Source: an uncultured Eubacteriales bacterium
GTDB taxonomy: Bacteria; Bacillota; Clostridia; Oscillospirales; Oscillospiraceae
Direction of reading: 5' to 3'
DNA length: 17,999 nt
NCBI GenBank assembly: GCA_900552725.1
Contig: USAT01000033.1
Location: 1 to 17,999, forward strand
How positions within the stretch are numbered: position 1 is the first letter of the stretch; each line of letters starts with the position of its first letter. The translations under genes were made by a program, and so were the position numbers. The notes beneath the pieces were generated by a model that did no database searches, was not told the DNA's origin, and was given only the letters and a program-made list of their open reading frames with translations. Shown one piece after another: positions 9,007 to 14,720 of the stretch.

Positions 9007-10230
9007 ATGAAGGTATTATGGGGCACAAGTCTGGATCCCATCCGGGACGGCGACCGCTTTGACGGCGAGGTATTCGCCGCGGCGGAGACGGATGACGCGC
9101 TGCTGCGCGCGCTGGACGACGCGGTGGAGCAGGAGGCGGAGATCATCATGGACGCAGAGCTACCGCTGGGATGGGGAATCGTCAAGTGGCTCGGCGGGGC
9201 CATGTTTCTGCTCTACTGCACAAGCGCGTTGAATACGGGTGTCACACTGGAGGAGGGCTATCACAATGCGCCGGGTCTGTTCTGGGCCGCCGTGATCGGC
9301 GGACTGATCTGGCTGGTGCTGTTGCTGGTGGAAAATCACCGCAAGAACAGCCTGAGCACCAGCAAAGAGCGCTCCGCCATCCGCCAGCGGACGAAAAAAG
9401 CGCTGCAAGCCTGCCATGACGCGCTGGACGTGCCGGAGGACGCGGTGGAGGTGGACGTGCTGGCCATGCATTACCGGCAGCGGGACGGCGAGATAAAGCC
9501 GGTGAAAAGCGGCGGCGAGTTCAGCAACACGCCGGTGTATATGTGGCGCAAGGGGGACGCCCTCTGCATCGCGGACGCCAGCGTCCGGATGGAGATCCCG
9601 CTTGCCTGCATGACCGGGCTGGCCAGCCGCCGGGGCACTGTGCGGCTGGACGATTGGAACAAGCGGCGCAGTTGGCGGCAGTATAAGGCGCAGGGCGTCT
9701 ATGCCGGCAAGCAGGGCATCTTCGTCAAGAGCTACTGCATCCTGTCCATGCAGTACAGGGGCGAGACCTATCAGCTATGGCTGCCGGGCCACGAGAAGGA
9801 CATCATCGAGAAGCTGACCGGCTGTCAGGCCGTGGAGCAGCGGCTGTCCCGCGCCGACCACAAGCGGAACGAGAGCATCGCCCGCCGGGAGGAGGAAAAG
9901 CCGAAGTCCCGCTGGCGTCTGCCGGAGAATTTTCTAGAGTACTTCATGCCCGCCTCCGACGATGACTTCAAGGAGGAGCACCCGCGGCTGTATCCGCTGC
10001 TGGTCATCCTGGGCTGCGTGGCCTTTATCGCGCCGCTGCTGGTCTACTGCCTTTGGATAGGCGAGGCCAACCTGTGGGCGCTCTTAGGCATCGCAGGAGC
10101 CTTTATCATGGGTATCGGCATGTTCAATATCGTGGCGGCCATCCTCCACCAGTATCTGGGCCACGTCGTCACCATCGGCTGCTTCCTGCTGGGCGGCGTG
10201 ATGATCGGCGTCAGCCTGCTGCTGATATAA
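9007..10230 (+). CDS. Unrecognised five-helix membrane protein
   Basis: I do not recognise the family. 407 aa with no signal peptide. Hydrophobic segments lie at about 57-78, 90-108, 329-351, 357-380 and 385-407. A large soluble region (about 110-325) separates the first pair from the last three. It contains two basic/polar stretches (about 112-133 and 285-305, the latter with the run REEEKPKSR) and beta-rich sequence between. The N-terminal 50 residues are acidic (EVFAAAETDDALLRALDD). The AAGGGGAG Shine-Dalgarno is good and the codon use matches the neighbours, so the gene looks real and well expressed. It is monocistronic and converges on the minus-strand gene at 10277. No catalytic motif was found and no function is proposed. 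Confidence 0.8.
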   Translation: MKVLWGTSLDPIRDGDRFDGEVFAAAETDDALLRALDDAVEQEAEIIMDAELPLGWGIVKWLGGAMFLLYCTSALNTGVTLEEGYHNAPGLFWAAVIGGLIWLVLLLVENHRKNSLSTSKERSAIRQRTKKALQACHDALDVPEDAVEVDVLAMHYRQRDGEIKPVKSGGEFSNTPVYMWRKGDALCIADASVRMEIPLACMTGLASRRGTVRLDDWNKRRSWRQYKAQGVYAGKQGIFVKSYCILSMQYRGETYQLWLPGHEKDIIEKLTGCQAVEQRLSRADHKRNESIARREEEKPKSRWRLPENFLEYFMPASDDDFKEEHPRLYPLLVILGCVAFIAPLLVYCLWIGEANLWALLGIAGAFIMGIGMFNIVAAILHQYLGHVVTIGCFLLGGVMIGVSLLLI

Positions 10231-10240
10231 CGCAAAACAC

Positions 10241-10268
10241 CAAGAGCGGAGCCATGGCTCCGCTCTTG
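10241..10268. terminator. Hairpin between convergent genes, possible bidirectional terminator
   Basis: Near-perfect palindrome centred on CCATGG: CAAGAGCGGAGCC (10241-10253) pairs with 10256-10268. It lies between the plus-strand stop at 10230 and the minus-strand stop at 10277. The plus-strand flank has only scattered T. The minus-strand read is followed by GGTGTTTTG. Termination is therefore plausible both ways but weaker than at 8901 or 13890. Confidence 0.6.
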
Positions 10269-10276
10269 TGCTATTC

Positions 10277-11011
10277 TCACCCCAGCAGCTCACCGGCGAT
10301 GTCCGCCACCTCCGGCAGCATGAAAAAGCCCTCCCGGATGCCGCGGTTTTCCGCCAGCGCCGCCTTTTTCCGCAGGGTCTGGGCGTCGTCGAACAGCACA
10401 TAGTGATTCTCACTGCCGGTGCGGTAGGTGAAGTACCGGGCGCACAGCTCCTCGGAGAAATAGACGCTTTTCCCCTCCCGCAGCCGCCGCAGCTCCGATG
10501 CTGTGAGTGGCCGGCGGACGTTGGCGGAATGGGGCAGGGTGAAGTCCAGCCGCAGCCGCTCCAGATCCAGGGCCAGCCGACCGGCGCCGTACCGGCGGAT
10601 GCCGTCCTCCAGGCAGGCCGCCAGGGTGCCGCCGCTGACGGCGGTGTTCAGCAGCACCGTAGCCTGGGCGGCATAGGGGGCGTATTGCTCCGGCACGAAC
10701 AGCCGCAGCCCGTATTGGGGGCATAATTGCCCCAAAAGGGCCGTTAATGTACCGCGATCAGGTCCTTTATGGTACCAATCCAGCACCACGCCGTCGTAAT
10801 TCCGCCGCAGGCACTCCCGGATGATGTCCCGTGCCAGCACGTCGTGGGGGCCGCACTCCCGGCTGTCGCCCACCAGCATCATGCCCCCCTGCACCGCCCC
10901 GCCGCCTATCGCCGACAGCAGCCGCGGCCCCAGCCGATAGGCCGCCCGCACCGGGCGGAACCGCCCACGGGGCAGCGTGTCCCCCATCCCCGCCGCCAGA
11001 TAGAACTGCAT
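10277..11011 (-). CDS. GH18-like TIM-barrel protein lacking the catalytic glutamate
   Basis: 244 aa, no signal peptide, so probably cytoplasmic. Two parts resemble glycosyl hydrolase family 18 (chitinase / spore-cortex YaaH type): NYDGVVLDWY (71-80), which aligns with the DGxxxDxE active-site strand, and HYVLFDDAQTLRKKAALAEN (203-222) followed by GIREGFFML, which is like the last barrel strand. The position of the catalytic Glu is Tyr80, so classical GH18 hydrolysis is unlikely. It may bind glycan or peptide, or the resemblance may be structural only. The start at 11011 has purine-rich GGGGGCGGAGG just before it. No convincing promoter was found; any promoter would overlap the plus-strand promoter at 11024-11052. 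Family assignment is tentative. Confidence 0.7.
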   Translation of the reverse strand: MQFYLAAGMGDTLPRGRFRPVRAAYRLGPRLLSAIGGGAVQGGMMLVGDSRECGPHDVLARDIIRECLRRNYDGVVLDWYHKGPDRGTLTALLGQLCPQYGLRLFVPEQYAPYAAQATVLLNTAVSGGTLAACLEDGIRRYGAGRLALDLERLRLDFTLPHSANVRRPLTASELRRLREGKSVYFSEELCARYFTYRTGSENHYVLFDDAQTLRKKAALAENRGIREGFFMLPEVADIAGELLG

Positions 11012-11023
11012 ACCTCCGCCCCC

Positions 11024-11052
11024 TTGTATTTTCCGGTAAAAACTGCTATACT
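11024..11052 (+). promoter_or_regulatory. Promoter of the yqeG-peptidase pair
   Basis: -10 TATACT (11047-11052, 5/6) with a full extended -10 TGC directly upstream; -35 TTGTAT (11024-11029, only 3/6) at a 17-bp spacing. The extended -10 probably compensates for the poor -35. Start predicted near 11059, about 26 bases before the ATG at 11085. Confidence 0.6.
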
Positions 11053-11084
11053 GTACCTGATTCTATGAGAAGGGACGAGGGATC

Positions 11085-11582
11085 ATGCGGCTTTCTTTGC
11101 GGCCTGACCGTTTGCTGGCGGCCTATGACAACGTGACGCCGGCACTGCTGGAGGAAAAGGGCGTGCACCTTCTGCTGTGCGACCTGGACTATACCCTGGC
11201 ACCCAAATCGGTGAAAACGCCGCCCCAGGGCGTGAAAGCCTGGATCGACGGCCTGAAGGCCGCCGGGATCACGGTGATGATCCTGTCCAACAACCGCAGC
11301 AGCAAGAGAGTGGACGACTTCTGTCATGCCCTGGGCATCGACTATGTGGGCCACGCCCAGAAGCCCTCGCCCAAGGGGCTGCGCCGGGCCATGGCCAAAG
11401 CGGGCGTCCATGCGCGCGAGACCGCCATGCTGGGCGACAAGCTGCTGACGGATGTGCTGGCGGCCAATCTGGCGGGGGTCACCGCGTTGATGGTGGAGCC
11501 CGCCGGCGGCGCGGTGACACCGTGGCAGAAGGCGCTGCACGCCATGCAGGCCCCCTTCAAAAAGCTGGCGCGGGAAAAGTGA
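11085..11582 (+). CDS. YqeG family HAD IIIA-type phosphatase
   Basis: Small HAD-superfamily phosphatase, 165 aa, the usual length for YqeG. Motif I is DLDYTL with nucleophile Asp33 and acid/base Asp35; motif II is ILSNN (67-71 region, Ser68); a conserved Lys lies in AQKPSPKG (91-98); motif III is GDKLLTD (117-123). Members of this family related to yeast Gep4 and plant PGPP1 dephosphorylate phosphatidylglycerol phosphate, so a role in phosphatidylglycerol synthesis is possible but not shown here. The ATG follows GAGGG closely. The M24 peptidase starts 33 bp downstream with no terminator between, so the two are likely one transcript. Confidence 0.9.
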   Translation: MRLSLRPDRLLAAYDNVTPALLEEKGVHLLLCDLDYTLAPKSVKTPPQGVKAWIDGLKAAGITVMILSNNRSSKRVDDFCHALGIDYVGHAQKPSPKGLRRAMAKAGVHARETAMLGDKLLTDVLAANLAGVTALMVEPAGGAVTPWQKALHAMQAPFKKLAREK

Positions 11583-11615
11583 CATACGAAAAAATGTGAC
11601 ATAGGAGGAGTTATC

Positions 11616-12677
11616 ATGAACCATCTGGAACACATTGCGGCCCATCTGGGCGAGCTGGACGCCATGCTGCTGACCGGCGAATCCAACTGCTATTACGCCA
11701 CCGGCTTTATGGGCGAGGGCGTGGCGCTGGTGACCCGGAAGGGCAGCTGGTACTTTACCGACAGCCGCTATACCGAGGCGGCGGGCAAGGCCATCGGCGA
11801 TGCCGCCGTCATCTGGGAGACCAGCCGGGCCAATCCCTTCACCGACCTGATCAACAAGGCGCTGGCCGAGTCCGGCGCACAGAAGGTGGGCTTTGAGGAG
11901 GAGGTCATGACCGTGGCCACCCACACCGCCTATACGGAGAAGCTGCACTGCACGCTGGTGCCCGCCACCGCCGCCATGACGGCGCTGCGGGGCAGCAAGG
12001 ACGACGAGGAGATCGCCAATATGATCGCCGCCCAGCGGATCGCCGAGGGTGCGCTGGCGCAGATCTGCAAGGAGATCCATGTGGGCATGACGGAGAAGGA
12101 GATCGCCGCGCGGCTCAACTACCTGATGGTGTCCGCCGGAGCGGAAAAGACCTCCTTTGATACCATCATCGCCTCCGGCCCCAACGGCTCCATGCCCCAC
12201 GCCGTGCCCAGCATGCGCCAGGTGCAGCAGGGCGACTTCATCACCATGGACTTCGGCTGCGTGTACAAGGGCTATTGCAGCGACATGACCCGCACCGTGG
12301 CCCTGGGCGAGCCCAGCGAGGAGATGAAGAAGGTGTACCATATCGTGCTGGAGGCCCAGCTGGCGGGCATCGCCGCCGCCAGGGCGGGCGTCACCGGCGC
12401 GGCCATCGACGCCGCCTCCCGCAAGGTCATCGAGGACGCGGGCTACGGCCCCTATTTCGGCCACAGCTTCGGTCACAGCCTAGGCATCGACATCCACGAA
12501 GCACCCAACGCCGCCCCCAGCAACGATAAGCCCATACCGGAGAACGCGGTGGTCAGCGCCGAGCCGGGCATCTATCTCCCCGGCAAGTTCGGCGTCCGGA
12601 TCGAGGACGTGATGGTGCTGCGCAAGGACGGCGCGGAGGTCATCACCAAGGCACCCAAGGAACTGATCGTGCTGTAA
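11616..12677 (+). CDS. M24 family Xaa-Pro aminopeptidase-like metallopeptidase
   Basis: Cytoplasmic dinuclear metallopeptidase of the creatinase/prolidase group, 353 aa, the size of the PepQ/YqhT-type clostridial enzymes. An N-terminal creatinase-like domain (about 1-125) precedes the pita-bread catalytic domain. All five metal ligands are seen: Asp212 (TMDFG), Asp223 (CSDMTRT), His287 (GHSFGHSLG), Glu316 (AEPGIY) and Glu330 (RIEDV). It should remove N-terminal residues before proline or split Xaa-Pro dipeptides; which of these cannot be decided. AGGAGGAG lies 5 bases before the ATG. In the 33-bp gap after yqeG the octamer GTGACATA occurs twice (11579 and 11596). Lying next to efp is a common clostridial arrangement, fitting the shared theme of proline-rich peptides, although efp has its own promoter. 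Confidence 0.93.
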   Translation: MNHLEHIAAHLGELDAMLLTGESNCYYATGFMGEGVALVTRKGSWYFTDSRYTEAAGKAIGDAAVIWETSRANPFTDLINKALAESGAQKVGFEEEVMTVATHTAYTEKLHCTLVPATAAMTALRGSKDDEEIANMIAAQRIAEGALAQICKEIHVGMTEKEIAARLNYLMVSAGAEKTSFDTIIASGPNGSMPHAVPSMRQVQQGDFITMDFGCVYKGYCSDMTRTVALGEPSEEMKKVYHIVLEAQLAGIAAARAGVTGAAIDAASRKVIEDAGYGPYFGHSFGHSLGIDIHEAPNAAPSNDKPIPENAVVSAEPGIYLPGKFGVRIEDVMVLRKDGAEVITKAPKELIVL

Positions 12678-12695
12678 GGGAAATAATTTCGCATT

Positions 12696-12728
12696 TTTGG
12701 CAAAAAATACGGCAAAGCACTTGCCAAA
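12696..12728. repeat. 8-bp inverted repeat spanning the efp -35 box
   Basis: TTTGGCAA (12696-12703) and TTGCCAAA (12721-12728) form a perfect inverted repeat with 17 bases between. The right arm contains the -35 hexamer of the efp promoter. It could be an operator for a dimeric regulator or a weak hairpin at the end of the peptidase transcript. There is no T-run, so it is not a standard terminator. Confidence 0.45.
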
Positions 12729-12749
12729 CCACACAGCATCATGTAAAAT
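12721..12749 (+). promoter_or_regulatory. Promoter of efp
   Basis: -35 TTGCCA (12721-12726, 5/6), a 17-bp spacer, and -10 TAAAAT (12744-12749, 5/6). Start predicted near 12756, giving a leader of about 73 bases. That is long enough to hold the hairpins at 12785-12827. Confidence 0.75.
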
Positions 12750-12784
12750 AGATAAGGCTTTTTGCGGCCAGAATTATTTTATTC

Positions 12785-12827
12785 GAGGGAATGTTGATAT
12801 TCCCTCATCACATGGGAGGAATATCAA
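12785..12827 (+). promoter_or_regulatory. Two mutually exclusive hairpins in the efp leader
   Basis: Hairpin A: GAGGGAAT (12785-12792) pairs with ATTCCCTC (12799-12806) over a 6-base loop. Hairpin B: TTGATATTCC (12794-12803) pairs perfectly with GGAATATCAA (12818-12827). They share bases 12799-12803 and cannot form together. The Shine-Dalgarno GGGAGG is at 12814-12819 and the ATG at 12829, so hairpin B covers the end of the Shine-Dalgarno and the spacer while hairpin A leaves them free. This suggests translational control of efp; the trigger is unknown. Confidence 0.5.
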
Positions 12828-12828
12828 T

Positions 12829-13395
12829 ATGGCAACTATTACCGCCGGTGATTTCAGAAACGGCAAGACCTTCGAGATGGACGGCAAGATCATGCAGGTC
12901 GTGGAGTTCCAGCACGTCAAGCCCGGCAAGGGCGCAGCCTTCGTCCGAACCAAGATGCGCAACGTGGTGACCGGCGCTGTGACCGAGACCTCTTTCAACC
13001 CCACCGCCAAGTTTGAGGAAGCTTTCGTGGATCGCCGCGACATGGCCTACAGCTACAACGACGGCGACCTGTACTACTTCATGGATCAGGAGACCTTCGA
13101 CATGGTGCCCCTGGGCAAGGATCTGCTGGGCGACGCCTTCCGCTTCATCACCGAGAACACCGTCTGCAAGGTGCTGAGCTATAAGGGCAGCGTGTTCGGC
13201 CTGGAGTGCCCCAACTTCATGGATCTGGAAATCACCGAGACCGAGCCCGGTCTGGCCGGCAACACCGCCACCAACACCCTGAAGCCCGCCACCGTGGAAA
13301 CCGGCGCTGAGGTGAAGGTGCCCCTGTTCATCAACATCGGCGACAAGATCACCATCGACACCCGCACCGGCGAGTATATCGGCCGCTGCAAGTAA
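12829..13395 (+). CDS. efp: Elongation factor P
   Basis: EF-P binds between the P and E sites and speeds peptide bond formation on polyproline stretches. 188 aa, standard for the family, with three beta-barrel domains: KOW-like about 1-63, OB-type about 65-127 and a C-terminal OB fold ending GDKITIDTRTGEYIGR. The tip loop of domain I is KPGKG with Lys34, the position modified in lysylated or aminopentanolylated EF-Ps. No EpmA/EpmB-type modifying gene is in the window. I start it at 12829 with GGGAGG 9 bases upstream, because MATITAGDFRNGK is the family N-terminus; the upstream open frame covers the promoter. It is followed after 44 bp by the acidic zinc-ribbon gene in the same transcript. Confidence 0.97.
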   Translation: MATITAGDFRNGKTFEMDGKIMQVVEFQHVKPGKGAAFVRTKMRNVVTGAVTETSFNPTAKFEEAFVDRRDMAYSYNDGDLYYFMDQETFDMVPLGKDLLGDAFRFITENTVCKVLSYKGSVFGLECPNFMDLEITETEPGLAGNTATNTLKPATVETGAEVKVPLFINIGDKITIDTRTGEYIGRCK

Positions 13396-13439
13396 TTTCA
13401 TCCGTAGCAACCAACCGACCGTAAAGAAAGGAGCCGAAT

Positions 13440-13877
13440 ATGGGTATTTCTGAGAAGGTAGCATATCTGAAGGGTCTGGCCGAGGGTCTGAAGCTGGACG
13501 CCGAGAGCAACGAGGGCAAGCTGTTTGCCGCCATCATCGACGTGCTGGATCAGATGGCCGACGAGATCGCCGACATGCAGGACGAGATGGTGGACATCGA
13601 GGATGGCCTGGACGCCGTCAGCGACGATCTCAGCGAGGTGGAGGAGTCCCTCTATGAGCTGGACGACGAGGAAGAGGAAGAGTGGGACGATGAGGACGAC
13701 GAGGATGAGGAGTGCTTCATGACCACCTGCCCCGAGTGCGAAGAGGAAGTCTATTTCGACGAGACCGTTCTGGAGGACGGCGAGGTGGTGTGCCCCAACT
13801 GCGGCACCAAGCTGGAGTTTGATCTCAGCGACCTGGCCAACGCCCTGAATGAGGCCGCCGACGAGGACGACGAGTAA
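13440..13877 (+). CDS. Acidic coiled-coil / zinc-ribbon protein (CD1247 N-terminal domain type)
   Basis: 145 aa, resembling the clostridial proteins with the CD1247 N-terminal domain; function unknown. Residues 1-75 are helical and predicted to form a coiled coil (MGISEKVAYLKGLAEGL, then heptad-like DEIADMQDEMVDIEDGL). Residues 75-91 are almost all Asp/Glu. A zinc ribbon follows: CPEC (Cys97, Cys100) and CPNC (Cys118, Cys121), with an extra Cys92. The tail is again acidic. The protein is very strongly negatively charged. An AAGGAG Shine-Dalgarno lies just upstream, the gap to efp is 44 bp, and a terminator lies directly downstream, so it is the last gene of the efp operon. Possible roles include RNA polymerase or ribosome contact, but this is only inference from charge and neighbour. 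Confidence 0.85.
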   Translation: MGISEKVAYLKGLAEGLKLDAESNEGKLFAAIIDVLDQMADEIADMQDEMVDIEDGLDAVSDDLSEVEESLYELDDEEEEEWDDEDDEDEECFMTTCPECEEEVYFDETVLEDGEVVCPNCGTKLEFDLSDLANALNEAADEDDE

Positions 13878-13889
13878 TTCCAAACGATC

Positions 13890-13922
13890 AAAAAACAGGC
13901 GGTCGATGACCGCCTGTTTTTT
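13890..13922 (+). terminator. Terminator of the efp operon
   Basis: Perfect 15-bp stem: AAAAAACAGGCGGTC (13890-13904) pairs with 13908-13922 over loop GAT, ending in a T-run. It starts 12 bases after the stop of the zinc-ribbon gene. The A-run on the left arm makes it likely to work in both directions. Confidence 0.93.
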
Positions 13923-14180
13923 CTTGCGCCCGCCGCAAATTCCGGCATAATCGGACCGCCGCGGCGCGTTGTGAAAAACTACACATATTTCACAGTAAAA
14001 TTTCTGCGTTTTGCACAAAAATCTTCATCTTGTAGTGATCAGCAGCTGAGACACAACATCTTGTGTCTCAGCTGTTTTTGTTGTTCAGAAAGTAAAACAC
14101 ACGTTTTATTGTCGCTCTTTTGTTAGGAAAATGCTGGAAAAATCACCGGCAAAGCCCCGTGGCGGCAAGGAAATTTTCCC
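13923..14180 (+). other. Gene-free AT-richer stretch, possible small RNA ending at 14079
   Basis: No credible protein gene is present. The stretch is clearly less GC-rich than the rest. A weak promoter-like pair, TTGCGC (13924-13929), 16 bp, CATAAT (13946-13951), precedes a region with a 7-bp hairpin TGTGAAA/TTTCACA (13970-13976/13988-13994) and then the strong terminator at 14043-14079. This would give an RNA of about 120 bases. Further on there is only a short hairpin TAAAAC/GTTTTA (14093-14108). Confidence 0.35.
14043..14079 (+). terminator. Orphan intrinsic terminator
   Basis: Perfect 14-bp stem: CAGCTGAGACACAA (14043-14056) pairs with 14061-14074 over loop CATC, followed by five T. No gene ends nearby: the efp operon already has a terminator at 13890-13922. 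It either backs that one up, protects the mraZ promoter from read-through, or ends an unannotated small RNA. Confidence 0.85.
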
Positions 14181-14209
14181 TTGCAATCCCCGGGCGTTTT
14201 ATGTATACT
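14165..14209 (+). promoter_or_regulatory. Promoter of the mraZ division cluster, with inverted repeat at the -35
   Basis: -35 TTGCAA (14181-14186), a 17-bp spacer, and -10 TATACT (14204-14209, 5/6). Start predicted near 14216. An inverted repeat GCAAGG (14165-14170) / CCTTGC (14179-14184) overlaps the -35 and could be an operator. This is the only promoter recognised for the four division genes that follow. Confidence 0.7.
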
Positions 14210-14212
14210 AAA

Positions 14213-14275
14213 AACCGTGGTGGTGAATTGTGGGGGAAGTATCCCCTTTTGTGGGGAGAAATCCCACGGTTCACC
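14213..14275 (+). promoter_or_regulatory. Candidate MraZ boxes and structured leader of mraZ
   Basis: MraZ is known to repress its own operon by binding direct repeats of the GTGGG/TGGGN type spaced about one helical turn apart upstream of mraZ. Here GTGGT (14220), GTGGG (14230) and GTGGG (14251) lie 10 and 21 bp apart, just downstream of the predicted start. The same bases can fold: AACCGTGG (14213-14220) pairs with CCACGGTT (14264-14271), and GGTGAA (14222-14227) could instead pair with TTCACC (14270-14275). DNA operator and RNA structure may both matter. Confidence 0.5.
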
Positions 14276-14300
14276 CTTTCAGACGATGGAGGTGAGGAAC

Positions 14301-14717
14301 ATGACAGGTCAATACGCGCATACCATCGACGCCAAGGGCCGTCTGTTCATCCCCGCTAAGCTGCGTGAAGAGCTGGGCGGCACCTTCCATGTGACGGTGG
14401 GACAGGATCACTGTCTGTCGGTGTACTCCGACGACAGCTGGAACGCCGTAATGGACAAGCTGAAAACCATGAATTACAGCGATGTAAAGCGTCTGCGCCC
14501 CATGTTCGCACTGGCCGCCGACTGCGAGCCGGATGCCCAGGGCCGCATTCTGCTGCCGCTGAAGCTGCGGCAGTATGCAGAGCTGGAAAAGGACGTGGTT
14601 GTCATCGGCAGCTTCGACCGGGTGGAGATCTGGAACGCCAAGCGCTGGGCCGAGATCGAGAGCGCCGCCTTTGCCGACGGCTCACTGGAGCTGGCCATGG
14701 CGGAAATGGGGCTGTAA
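14301..14717 (+). CDS. mraZ: Transcriptional regulator MraZ
   Basis: First gene of the division and cell wall cluster; a ring-forming DNA-binding protein of the AbrB-like swapped-hairpin class. 138 aa, near the 143-152 of known members. Both signature DxxGR motifs are present: DAKGR (10-14) and DAQGR (78-82), the two halves of the internal repeat. I start it at 14301 because GGAGGTGA lies 5 bases upstream and MTGQYAHTIDAKGR fits the family start; an ATG at 14286 is in frame but has no comparable ribosome site. Target repeats are probably those at 14220-14255. rsmH follows after 3 bp, so the two are tightly coupled. Confidence 0.95.
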   Translation: MTGQYAHTIDAKGRLFIPAKLREELGGTFHVTVGQDHCLSVYSDDSWNAVMDKLKTMNYSDVKRLRPMFALAADCEPDAQGRILLPLKLRQYAELEKDVVVIGSFDRVEIWNAKRWAEIESAAFADGSLELAMAEMGL

Positions 14718-14720
14718 GAT

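Noticed and set aside
9007..11011. Considered whether the unknown membrane protein and the GH18-like gene form a defence or toxin system
   Set aside because: They are convergent with separate control, and neither shows nuclease, toxin, NTPase or pore-forming motifs that would support this.
11579..11603. Octamer GTGACATA repeated twice, 17 bases apart, between yqeG and the M24 peptidase gene
   Set aside because: Too short to separate from chance; no palindrome, promoter context or other copies seen.
12697..12828. N-terminal extension of efp
   Set aside because: It crosses the promoter and leader hairpins. EF-P proteins start at MATITAGDF-like sequence, which has its own Shine-Dalgarno.
14181..14300. 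Upstream extension of mraZ from a TTG codon
   Set aside because: The extension contains the -35 and -10 boxes and the operator-like repeats. The ATG at 14301 has a strong ribosome site and the family N-terminus.
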